From positions 1 to 64,000 of the forward strand of contig MU129031.1 in NCBI GenBank assembly GCA_014904985.1: a DNA stretch of 64,000 bases. Reading direction: 5' to 3'. Each line of letters begins with the position of its first letter. Positions within the stretch are counted from its first letter, which is position 1. Source of the DNA: Hydnum rufescens UP504 (lineage: Eukaryota > Basidiomycota > Agaricomycetes > Cantharellales > Hydnaceae). Under the pieces are notes generated by a model. That model saw only the letters and a list, made by a program, of their open reading frames with translations, ran no database searches and was not told the origin of the DNA. Position numbers and translations under genes: made by a program. Shown piece by piece: positions 36,986 through 48,174 of the stretch.

Positions 36986-37089
36986 AAGGGGGGGAAGAGC
37001 GGAAAGAGCAGATAAGAAACCAAGTGCTCTATATGATGATCCTGCCAGGACAGCCCCTTTGCCGATGTCATAATTGGTATTATGTAATG

Positions 37090-39970
37090 TATTCAGTGGG
37101 AACTGCCGGAGACTAGCTCTGCCCCACAGACATCTAATTTTGCGGGGACTGTGCGCGTACGACCCCCTGAAAAATTTCCCCTTGAGCTTATCTATACGAC
37201 CTCATACTCATTCCCTTTATTTATCCTCATACTATCGTCTATTCTCCCTCCTCAAACCTAAATTTGAGGTTCTACACATCGGGTCTATTTGGCAATTACT
37301 ATATTAGGGCGACATGGCCTGGCTTCGGTTATTTTCAACGTTGCAACGAATCCATTACTCCCTATCAGCACTATCATGTCCTGTCACCTGTTCGAGCGAT
37401 ATCCGCCGTGCTTGCAATTGGTCGATAGTTACCGCTCTGTCTTTATTTGAATTTGCGTGGGTAAAGAGCCGATGCTATTGATAATGTGCTGATAATGGCA
37501 CAAGACACGATCTCTTTCGCTACCATCATGGAGGATTGGATCCACGGCTGCAGGACGTAGGCTCCGCCGCCAGTACAGTCTTATTTCAAGGTGTCTGGGC
37601 AATTACGCATGCGAATATGTGGCTTGGGACTTGGGTCAGACTCAGCCCATGTGGAATGCATCAAAGGGAAAGTTGGCTCCGGACCATATGGGCGCTATAT
37701 TGACATTTCAACCGCTGAGTCCGGAAAGCCTTTCACGCCGTGCGATAAGGTTGAAAACTTGCCCTTCCATTCAGTGATATCTGTGTCGTGTGATCACACC
37801 TATAGTCAGAATGAAATTCAGAGCAGCACGTCTTGGGGATCCTTTCGTTTTATAAGGCACACAGACCCTGGGAGCGATCGCGTCATTGCTATACCATAGC
37901 GCCTTACGGGGATACGATCGTCCTGTCCATATTGATGATATGCATATTGCCAACTTTTGTGACTGTTCCTCCCCTCTTTGGACCATCTTCGAACACGCTT
38001 CCGATGGTCGGGTATTCCGTGGTCAGCAGTTCATCGCTCTTTGCAACTTGTGACCAAGGTCAAATTCCCCACGGATTGACGATCAGGTCTCCACTCCAAC
38101 CTCATCTGAGCACTATTTCGTATTTCAGAGCAGCCTCTGTGACGTGTGACAGTCCGGCGATTCAGTCTGGAGGCTCTGTGACCTGTGATCATTCTAGGCG
38201 AAGTTCATACACTTATGACTTTGAAATTTACAGTTATCGCCCTGCCATTCTCGACACGTGCTGGGAGTGTGGAAATTGCCTTTGGCAACGTGGTGGTGCA
38301 TGAGAACTCGGCATCCGTTCCGATTGTACGAATAGGCGGGCGCTCCCAAATTCCAAATTGCCATTATGTAGGGGGGGGGGAAAGAGAAGACGGCGGAGTC
38401 CCAGGGCTCCACTCTCCGGGAGCACGACCCGGAAGCAAAAGCCCCGGCTGTCTCCGCTCCTTTGACTGTTTACGAGGTCCTCGTACCTCAATTGTGGCCC
38501 ATAGTTGAAAATAAGGGGCAGTAAAAAAACCCTTTACTAGTAATTATATAGAAAACCCTTTAGCATATTACATTACCAATCTCGAAACAAACAGCATTGA
38601 ATTGCAGTGTTAATCTTGACTTTTTGGGGGCATTGAAATCAAAAATCTCTATCCATCTGAGTAGGTATAGTACCCTTTGATCTTAATTTACCCTTTGCCT
38701 TGATAAATTAAATTAATACGTGTGGAGCCGCTTGGAGATTCGCACGACAACGGTGCAGGGCATTTAATGGACCTCAAGCGTTTGCTTAGAACGTTCGGTA
38801 CATTCCGAGAAACGGAAGCTGACTAAGCACCCTTTCCGTTTCCACCTGAGCGGAACAAAAACCGTGGGGGACGTACAAAATACAGCAGTTTCCTGGTATA
38901 GCGTTTTGACCCCATTATCATTCGAATCTTGCTCAAGCAAGCCACCTGCATGTGTCCGATCTCCGCAGCGGCCACTCACCTTCGCACACGATTCCCCCTT
39001 TATTTTCGAACGTTTGTTCTTCTTTCACCATGACTGCAAAAAGAACTGTTTGTATGTATTACCGACATAAGTACAGGTTGAAGGATTCAAAAAGGGGCCG
39101 CACGTTTCTTCGGTGTGCCAGTGTCGGCAATGGCCCTAGCGAGCGCGCCTAAAAAAAAACAGCCTAGGAGTGAGACTCAATTGTTCCAAAGCCTCTCAAC
39201 GTGCGTTTGTGGAACTGGCAGCCTCGTGCAAGGTGATTTCCTCTTTATTAGCTGTTGATTAGGGTGCCCTCTCTCGATGCCCCATAAGGATCGGCTGCAC
39301 GTGCGTGGATGCTCTCTTGGGTCTGCACTTTTCGGTGCAGTTGGGACCACACTCAAAGCTAAATGGGGAAGTATGTCTGGGCTATAGCGCTATTGTTCTC
39401 GTCTCATGAAGACCCCTCGATGTCTTCCTCCAGGGGTAGATAATGGGGGTCAATTCCGATGATCGTGATACTCAGCATCTAGCATATTATATTTTAAATT
39501 GGACAACACCGTGTACCCTGCTTCTCCTCGCTTCTAGCCTTCAAGTTATTTCTTGGGGCAGAGACCTTCTGGAGCCGCTAGGAGTCTTTTCCAACCTCGC
39601 TCTGCCATGTCGAGTCAGGGGTGAATGAATCAAATCAAAGCATTCCCAGAATGATACTCGATCCTTGTGGAATTGAGGATGGAGTCTGCATATGTCTAAA
39701 TGGTTTAGGGCGACGAGGCTGAGTCAAATGTACCTGTTGTTTCCCGACTTTTCCACTGCATTTCTGCGTCCTGGTCCACGATATCTTGATCCTAATCGAG
39801 CTGATATGAATTCTCAGGTTGGTTCACTGTCTGCCATAATTAATTTCCCTCTTTGTGTTTACCAACGGCGCCGAGGGGCACAATCTATGGAAATACACGG
39901 GGCTACAATTAATATTAACCATACAACAAGCAAGTTCGCGCACACTATATATACAGTGCGAGAAGAGGCG
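37090..39970. other. Gene-poor stretch with one weak coding-like region
   Basis: At 37591-38310 two overlapping plus-strand frames look partly coding (YSQNEIQSSTSWGSFRF; IVLSILMICILPTFVTVPPL is membrane-like) but cannot be joined into a model. The sequence GTGAC-CTGTGA and close variants recur near 37783, 38130 and 38172. The remainder (38500-39970) is A+T-richer, with short frames only. I looked for tRNA T-arm patterns and found none. Confidence 0.3.
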
Positions 39971-39977
39971 CCAAACA

Positions 39978-42402
39978 TCACCAATACTCATCAGATCGCG
40001 ACGGAACGATTAGCGAGTCCCCTTTCTCTTTCCTGCGACGTCGCTCCAGCTCCCACCGCTCGAACCATCGGCTCATCTTGCTACGTCCGACTTGAGAGCC
40101 AACATTGACAGTGGCAATTATCTTCCCCCAATCCACCGAAAGCGCAAAGCATGTCAACTCGAAAAAGGACGAGTGTTCGGAGTATGGTACACCATACAGC
40201 ATCTGCTTATGGTTTGAATTCCTCATCGGAGTTAGGGAAGAGGAAAGGAAGGTTTGAGCCTGCATCCGAGCTATTAGGGGGTGATGGCGGGCATCGGGTC
40301 TGTTCCGTTAGGTGCTGAAAAGCTAAGAACACCTCAGTAACTTAGTCAGCGGCATCTACGCGAACTGTGAGGGTGCTCACGTCCAACCGGTGGGTCGGAA
40401 TCCCAAAACACGAGTATACGCCCCTTTAAACTGCGCTAGGTAGTCCCCGATTTTGTCTGAATTTACATGTTGCAACGGGACGAGATGCACACAACCTTCC
40501 AATGGATCTGACGTGAGAAGGGCATGCAATTCTGGGTCGTCCTGACACAAAAGTAATGCTCTCTTGCGTGCATCCGAATACACTTTTGTGCATAGTGCCT
40601 GCGCGATAGCCTTGACAATACGTTCCTTCCCGATCGAGTACGTCCTGCCACAATATCCAATCAGCCAGATGGCAAGCAGATAATATCAGAACGCTTACCC
40701 AACGACAACAAGTATTCGTTCTGCATTCTGAGTCCTACTCTTTCCCCTGACGCCTTCAAGAGCTTCCACTTTGACCGCAGGCTGTAACCAGCCTCCCAAG
40801 GTTTCTGAGCCCACAGTAGACCATCTTCGTTTGATTGGGGTCCAAGGATGTGCCGCCTAGCAAGCGCTGCGCACGCATCAATGACTTGTTTCTGTGGTGG
40901 AAAGCAGTGCTGAGAGTCTGTCAGCATCGGTACGATACCGATCATGACTTGAGGGTACCCACTTTGGGGTCGAGGTACGTTGTATCCATGTAAATCAAAT
41001 CCAGATTCTTTCCCTTCACTGCAGGGTGGAGCACATGTCTAGGGGATGCCCGGTAATCTCCACAGTGTAGATATCGAAAAATCTTCGGGGAGCCAATATA
41101 TGAAGACTTGAATGTCGAGTCCCCGGCGTTCACTGTTTGTCTCCCTTCAAAAAGATACAGAACAGAACCTGGACCTTCATAGACACGCTTCAGTGCGTCC
41201 AATCAAGGACGATATGGGCACTTACAATGGTTGGCCTCGATCAATGTAACGGTGACTTCCGTGTCGGGAATCACAATTGGGATGTCGAGCGGTAATGGAT
41301 GAACCCATTTTGGATCGACGCGAAGCATGTATTTTATGAGATTGGCGGTCGTCTCTGGCGAAGATTGGATTCAAGCCATGGAAGAACTGTGATGATGACG
41401 TGGGCATACCGGAGCAATATATCGGGCCATTCTTCCAGTTTGAAGACAAGTTGGTATAGTGATCAGAGTGGGCGTGCCTAGACGAATCCTCAACATTTAT
41501 TTCAGGAGGAATGTGCATGCACCCACGTTAATAGATAAGCCTTAACTCCCGGGATCTTACCGTATCGAAAAGCATCGACAGCAATCGGCATTCCTTGCAT
41601 GACTTTGAAAAATGGAGCAAGCCGACGCCCCGTAGACCCTCCGGCTTTTCTACGTCGTTCTCCATCGAGCTTCGTACCAGCTCTGGCTGAATCAACCTCC
41701 GCCTCTTTCCAGGCCTCGTTCTCTTTGTGACCAGACATAAGAATCGAAAATGCATTCCCTGCTTTTGAAGGAAACAAGGGGGAGGGTCTTTTGGAAGATG
41801 ATCCTATTCTTGAGGAAATGTCTTGTCCTGATCAAGACACGTGTCGACGTCTTTACCAAAGTCCTGGGAGCAGAGGAACCCAATGAATGTCCAAAAGGAT
41901 CTCATTAAAAGGTGGTTTCTACCTCTTTATGATCGGATACGGCGGACCAGGCAGGGTATAAAAAGGATGTCGAGTCCTCTCCCGAAGCAAGTCGCGGGTC
42001 GCCCTCTTCTAGAACATCGTCGTCATCGAAAACCACAACCTCGTCATCCTCGTCGATCCAAAAATCATTTGCCAGGTTTGGCGATACCATCTCTTGTTTC
42101 ACCGTAGCTGGCAGAGCGTTGGGGCTGGAGAGATTCATATGGCCAGCGGCGCGAAGTTTCTTAAGTGGACGCGAGACACGTATAGATTCCACATCCAAAA
42201 CCTCATCGTCGGACGAATCATTGATAACCAGCGCGGTCTCGCGACTAGATCCTGCTACAACGCTAGTTGCTACCTTCGGCGTCAGCGTGGCTGAATGACC
42301 AGAATCCTTGGCTGGAGTCGCGCTCAAACGAGCCGAAGACGCGGAGAAAAAGTTAAGAAGAGAGGTGGATTGGACGCTGCCTGCGCCCTTGCGTTTGCTC
42401 AT
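39978..42402 (-). CDS. PSO2: DNA cross-link repair nuclease Pso2/Snm1
   Basis: Pso2/Snm1 is a beta-CASP metallo-beta-lactamase 5' exonuclease that processes interstrand cross-links in the nucleus. The start at 42402 is followed by a PCNA-interaction-like QSTSLLNFF near residues 10-20 and an acidic disordered region. Exons then give IAVDAFRYG and the metal-binding [20 protein letters not shown] (about 41500-41440). Further on come [10 protein letters not shown] spliced to [10 protein letters not shown], and MDTTYLDPK spliced to [18 protein letters not shown]. The beta-CASP end has [20 protein letters not shown] and GFRPTGW (about 40385), and the last exon [17 protein letters not shown] runs to a stop at 39978. 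The exon joins between 41900 and 41750 and between 40380 and 40230 are uncertain. A UBZ-type finger usual before the catalytic part is not clear. Confidence 0.9.
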
Positions 42403-42477
42403 GCGGGAGCTTTCAGCAAATCCATTATCTAATACGAACGGAGCGGAGATTACCGAGACCTCGACGCCACATACATA
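42403..42477. promoter_or_regulatory. Shared 75 bp region between divergent PSO2 and Pol delta subunit starts
   Basis: Only 75 bp separate the two start codons, so both promoters and both 5' leaders must overlap here or extend into the neighbouring coding sequence. No TATA box is evident. Co-regulation of a repair nuclease and a replication factor is inferred from the layout only. Confidence 0.6.
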
Positions 42478-44971
42478 ATGGGCACTGGTGATTCTGCAGC
42501 TCACACGTATCTGTACAGGAAAGTGGTTATAGATAAGGAGATTGTAAGCAGATTCGCGTGGTCCCAGGGTCTGTTGTTGATCTCGCTTGTTTTTGTAGGT
42601 CACTTATCGCGTCCTCAGTCGTGAGCTGGTTATCCATGTCAACGAGGCAAAGAAGTGAGTGAATGGAATACGTTCTTCAATATGTGTTGTTCAGAGTGAA
42701 CATCCTCGCGCAGAGAGCTTGAAGCGTTTTATAAGGAGGCTCAGACGACACCTACCCCTGTGCATGCCACCTACCTTGTATCCGGAGTCGTCTCCCCTAC
42801 ACCAGCAGCCGTATCAAATGATTCTCCAGGCTTGGAAGACACCTCGCCACAAGCCTCAACGTCGCAAGTGAGGGCACAAGATCTCGTTCGACCACCCAAT
42901 TTCTCCTCGCTCGTGAAGATCACCTCGAATGTAAATACCATTTTGATTCCGCCGTGTTAAGAAGTAAACGATCCTTCCAACTCTAGCATGTAAATCCCAA
43001 TTCCAAGACGTTTCACATGTGCACGTGTACAGCCTATCTCCTGCAATGCTGAAAGTAAGTTTATATTCATGCCCAACGTCTTCAACCAAGACTAATGACG
43101 CCATCAGGATCCTGCTCTATTAGCCACCACGTCTGAACTCGTCCGTCAGAAAGACAATGATTCCCCTGGGCCCGAATATGCCAAAGCAATAGGCATGATT
43201 CTGAACCCTCACTGGACGACTGCAGTAACGGACATAAAGGGAAAGGGAAAGCGAAGGCCATGGCACCACCGCCCCCGACGAAGACCCCCGTTGCCCCGCC
43301 CACAGCGCCGTTGAAAAGCGAGTCTTCTAAGGACCCGAAGAGCTCAGACGGCCCGTCCGGAGTGCCTAAAGTGGCCGAAAAGCTCAAAGCCGGCACGCTA
43401 GATTGGGGCAAGGCTAAAGTAAAGGGTGCCGAGGCTTCATCTTCCAAACTGTCACGAGCGACGAGCGACAGCAAGTTGGCTGAAAATGGCGCGTCAAATG
43501 TGAGGAAAAAAAACATTCATCCTGCTTCAGTGGTGTCTTACATGCTCTTTGCTCGCGAAGTCGAAACGTGGGATCAAGCGGGAGGTGCCAGAGTCGGATA
43601 CTGAGGAGGATCTAAAATCGGACAAACCAGCTACAAGGGTCGATCCGCGTAGCAAATCTTCCACCACCACAAAATCCAACCCTCTGCCTCGCTCGGCGTC
43701 TACAACATCTACCAAGTCTTCCAAACCCCCTTCGAAGGACCCTGTTGCACCCTGTGCAAATATCAAAACGCTCCGTGTCTCCTGCCCCGAGTGTCCGTGT
43801 CAAGAGGCGTATCCTTCTATCTGACGATGAGGAAGAAGACGATGAGGTAGTACAGTCGTCAAAGCCAGCGAAGCGTGCCAAACCAGCCATAGAATCCAAC
43901 CCAACGAAAAAGCTAGGCACGAAAGCCTTGATTGATGACCTTAGTGAAGAGGACGCTGAGGTCGACACCAAACCCCTCAAGACGGTTCATCGAACTTCTG
44001 GTAAGCGTTCCCGAGATATCTTGGATTCCGACGCAGAGGATGAGAATGGTGCGCCAGGCCCAACCTTTTTTTTGCCTGATCCATCAAACTGACCACACGT
44101 GCTGGAGCAGAGGGCGTATCACCGGAGGAACCCCTCTCAGATACATCCGAAGACGCACCAGAACATGTCCCGCTGAGCAAAAACGAGGCACGGCGAAAAC
44201 TGAAAGATCCTCGCGTGAAAGCGGCGCCGAAGGTGAAGGAAGAGGTTCTTGGTGTCGACGCCGCTGTAAAGAGAGAGAAGGACGCTGCGAAGAAGGCGCT
44301 GAAGAAAGAAGTGAAGAAGGGAAAGCTAAAGACGCGCACGTATACGAATGCCCGCGGCATGTTGGGTACGTACACGGTTGTTGGTCCATTGATAATCGAC
44401 ACTGGCCCTCCTGACTACTTTCTTCCATGATACAGTCACCGAGGATTATTTCTCTCCGGACGCTGCATCGGATGTCGACGGGGACAAGCCCACCGATCCG
44501 TCAACGAAAGAAGATGCGGCGGAACCTAAAAAAGAGTCATCAAAACCAAAACCAAAACCACGGCCACGCACCTCCACGAAGGCGAAAGAGGACGTCCCGT
44601 CGAAAGCACCAGATGAAAATGACGCTGCAGCCCCGGAAACAAGAACGAAAAAGCTGGCGGGTGAAGAATCGTCCGCATTGACGAGTACTAGGGTTGCCAG
44701 TGACCATAAAAATGACAAAGTGGATACCACCGCTTCTACGAAAAAGGTGGCGGCCACAAGTTCCGACAAGGACAAGGTGGCTGGATCGAAGACCTCGAAG
44801 ACGACCAAGAACAGCAAAGGCGATGCGCCGGCTGCGCCAGCGACAGCCACCGGTAAAAAATTGGCTGCTTCGAGCTCGGAAAAAGGCAAGCCTGCCGCGT
44901 CGTCGACTACGAAGGCGACCAAGGCCAAGACCGCGGGACAGCAGACGTTGGCTGGATTTTTCAAGCAGTGA
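42478..44971 (+). CDS. CDC27: DNA polymerase delta PCNA-binding subunit (Cdc27/Pol32/POLD3)
   Basis: This is the accessory subunit that tethers DNA polymerase delta to PCNA. Exon 1 begins at 42478 (MGTGDSAAHTYLYRKVVIDK). After an intron (42544-42598) comes VTYRVLSRELVIHVNEAK, the conserved winged-helix part, and after a second intron (42655-42713) ELEAFYKEAQTTPTPVHATY. Further exons carry SHVHVYSLSPAMLK and a long Lys/Glu/Ser-rich disordered part. Near the end, TEDYFSPD follows a spliced intron, and the protein ends with the canonical PIP box QQTLAGFF (44938-44961). One extra C near 43752 and a T run near 44066 break the frame. The symbol follows the fission yeast name; the budding yeast counterpart is POL32. 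Confidence 0.85.
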
Positions 44972-44979
44972 AGTGAAGT

Positions 44980-45770
44980 GGACCTTTCGTAATTTGGATC
45001 GTTAGCACTGGGTTGCTTTTTTTGTGTATGTGACGGATCCTCGAGCACGCTTGTTTCTCGGCATGTCTGGTTGGAGGATGGACGGGCCGGGAATGCTAAT
45101 GAATAAATCCTTGCAGTGACTTGGTATCAGTGGCGTGGCCAAAATCACCTCCGGATGTAAATTGATTAAGTTTGGGTTGCTGCCTATGGTCCTATGAATA
45201 GTATGATCTTAACACGCCCAGCAGGCGTTTTTGCGCGATACAGCCTAGTACCGCTCCAAGCACAGCTTGATGAGGAAGAACGTCGAGATCAGAACGCCAC
45301 AATCTCCTAATTATAGCGCACTGGCTATTACGTCAATCGTTTGGCATTCAGCTTACAGTCTGCCAAAAGCAGGTTCGTTTTGACGTTAGCATTTAACATT
45401 AAACATTACATGTCCCTTGCCGATTCAGAGCGTGTGGAACCAAGATGCATTGTACGGATGTGCGGGAATCGCCAAGGTATTAGTGGTGGTGATACAAACA
45501 AGTGTCCGTTCAGGAAATGTGCGAAGGGGGAGAAACGAAGAAGATTGACTGTTGCACTTGTACAGAGTGGGAAGAGGAAGCGAACTTGGGTTGGATCAAA
45601 ATTGGGCAAGCTGGGTCCGTGGTGTGTTGGAATTCTCGTGAAATCGTGCCATGCCATAAAAAAAGGAAACCGTGAATGGGGTTGGTATGTATGAAAGCCG
45701 GGAAACGTGGTGGGTCGTGCGGAGGCAACACCTGGAGAACGCGTTTTTATCATCTCCCTTTGGCTCGTAT
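44980..45770. other. Convergent 3' spacer, no gene seen
   Basis: The stretch separates the convergent Pol delta subunit gene and the minus-strand secreted protein gene. A 117-codon plus-strand frame at 45341-45694 shows no conserved motif and is probably chance. Confidence 0.35.
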
Positions 45771-46509
45771 TCAGATGTTGAAGCCGACGACATGGGGGTC
45801 ATTAACGCAGTGGAGAGCGGCAGTCCCACTCGTTGCAGAGCTGACGGGCCCGAAGTATCCCGACGGGCAGACATCGCCGTGGAAGATAGTGGAGCCGTCA
45901 ACTTGAGTGCTGGAACCAGAGATATCATCAGGACCCCCATATAAAGAAATAAATGTAGTGCGTGTGGCTTACTTTCCCACGTAGTAGATCTTGTCATCAC
46001 TTTGCTTGATGAAGTTGGAGAACGTCTGACGGCTGTCGTCCACGGTTTCACATGGCTGCTGTGAGACAGTGAATGGGATGGGTGCACCCGAGGCAATCGT
46101 GAGGCATTTTTTCGTTGAGGGCACGTAGATGTGACCTATACACGACGTAAATGAATTCCATATATCAAAGGGATGGACAGTATTCAAGTACCTCCAATGG
46201 GCCGCCCGTCCTGGCCATCGTATCTCCCGAAGTTCGGTTGGCAGCTCTGGAACTCGACAGCGAGGGGCGCCGAGCCAAACGTTAATGTGTCGTCCACGAA
46301 GTGGACATTATGGCCGTTCGCTAAGATATGAGCGTCATTGGGGGGGGGGTCAAGAACTAGAATGGAGGATGATGCGTACTGGTTCGGAGGGTACCACTTG
46401 CAATGGTCGTGCAGATTGATGTGGGGACGTCACGACGGTCAATTGGGCTTGCAGCTACGATGGAGATGATGGCCAGGAAGAATACAAAGGGACCAGCAGA
46501 AACCATCAT
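45771..46509 (-). CDS. Small secreted protein (signal peptide, possible lectin-like fold)
   Basis: The start at 46509 gives MMVSAGPFVFFLAIISIVAA, a clear signal peptide with a probable cleavage at AAS. Four exons joined by three short introns (about 46381-46323, 46191-46137 and 45973-45902) read through LRTTNGHNVHFVDDTLTFGS, FQSCQPNFGRYDGQDGRP, HIYVPSTKKCLTIASG and VSQQPCETVDDSRQTFSNFI. They end at VVGFNI with the stop at 45771-45773. All joins keep frame, so the gene looks intact. The mature part is about 160-170 residues with several cysteines. The Cys-Leu-Thr and QPC spacing recalls ricin-B-type lectin repeats, but this is only a suggestion. Role unknown; it could be an extracellular lectin or effector-like protein. 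Confidence 0.7.
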
Positions 46510-48174
46510 TACAGCGAAGCCGGGAAGGGGGAGGGTGAAATAATGAGGGAAGGGGAGGATGGAGGATATGGACTGAGGAGTGGGCGCATTTATATGGGAC
46601 CCAAGGCGGATAGGGTCATGAGACCGGATTTAAACCGATCTTAAGGCCGGCTGGGTGACTATACCGTATACGTATTCTGCTTCATCTTTTTCCGGCTCCT
46701 TCCTGTGTTTCCTGCTTCGTCACCAACATATCGGGCTGAAGCTCGGTAATATTGGGGAGAATTAATGAAGTAGGTTAGTCACTGCTACTCTCCAAGTAAA
46801 TGCCGCTGCACGGTGGATCCTTGTGTCTTCACAGACTCATCGTGATTAGCCGCCGTCAGAGTCCACAGAGAATGGCCGATGTGATGCCCTATCTGTACGA
46901 CTTGGTCCAGGTTGATTAATCAGATCGACCACAGCGCGGGAAGAAAGCAAGCATATTGGATATATGTACACGTAAAGAGGAGGCTTGCTCTTCACCGCTT
47001 TCCGGCGGACAGCTCCAAGTACGTGCTTCAGCTTAGCTTGCGGGCCGAGAGCTGCTGTGCCCACGGCTCCACATGCACAGGTGTCACTGAACGACATCCA
47101 AAGTACGTGTGGCCGTTTCACTCGGCACCCAGACCGATGGGGGACACGCCTGGAAAGAGGAACACTTCGCCTATCATACTAGAGCTCAGGTTTCCTTAAT
47201 ATTAATGTTTGCCAGGCAGCCATGGGTAGACATTGTTACCAGATTCAGCTCGAACAAACGGAAATGTAGGCTGAATTATAATGCAGGGTCCTTCGAGTCT
47301 TTCCAGGTATCTCTACAACCCATCGCATACAAGCAGCTGCAAACGCTGCACTGGGTTGCCGGAGGGCAATGTGTATCCGAGTGATAACCTTGAAATAGAT
47401 TAATCACGGAGCGCCCACTTGCTTTTTCCTTACAGTTGGGGTTTCGAGGCCTGGGCGCCAAATCGGACCAAAAGGGGAAGCATCGAACATGAGTCCAACG
47501 TAAAGTATATGTGTATTGCTGCAATGCAAGGCGGGCAGGAGTGGAGAAGTGACAGTATTACTCGATGATTCTCCCTTGTTTCAGCTTCCAAAGTTAACTC
47601 CAGCGATGCACGGAGGGGATGGACCCAGGCCAGGTGGTTTCATAGTAAGTGGGCTTTGGATGAGAATAGAAATCCACGCTGCTCTCAACCCCGTCTCCTC
47701 CACCCAAGAGATTATATTCTGAGTTGCGGCAAATCCCGGTGGCCGTGCAGCGATGTGAGGTCTCAGGGAAACGTTTCAGAGGGAGGACGAAATAGGTAGA
47801 GGTACAGGACTAGGACAGAAAATATGATGGAACACTGTGGTACATTGTGGAACGAGTTTCAGGACTTTGCGTTATGTCGTGCATTTCTCACGAGGCGCCA
47901 CAGAACCATGCAATTATGACTTGGTATGACCATAGTACATAGCGCCTATGGCCATGGTCCTCGTGCTCTGCGGCATGACTGGCAGATGTTCCCTCGCGAC
48001 CATCACGCCGAGCATGATTGGGCCAAGCATGGGACTAGGAAAGGAATCAAGTGAACGTCGGATGCAGGTTGGCCCCGGACTCAACACTTTCTCGCATTCA
48101 GCTTTGCGAATGTTCGCAACAGCGGTCAGCGGGCCTTCGAACCCTCGCAACCCTCGTCTTCCTATTTCTGGCCG
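46510..48174. other. Divergent intergenic region, no gene seen
   Basis: The region lies upstream of both the secreted protein gene (-) and the UFD4 gene (+). Short frames at 46912-47384 and 47914-48178 show no conserved motif. A run of nine Gs at 46340-46348 lies in the neighbouring gene's intron. Confidence 0.35.

Noticed and set aside
38760..38990. Possible tRNA gene on the minus strand
   Set aside because: A reading like GDRTHAGG resembles translated tRNA sequence, but I could not fold acceptor and T arms and there is no GTTCRANYC box at the right spacing.
44446..45048. 200-codon minus-strand frame rich in Val/Ala/Phe
   Set aside because: It is antisense to the Lys/Ser-rich tail of the Pol delta subunit gene, which has a supported PIP box on the plus strand.
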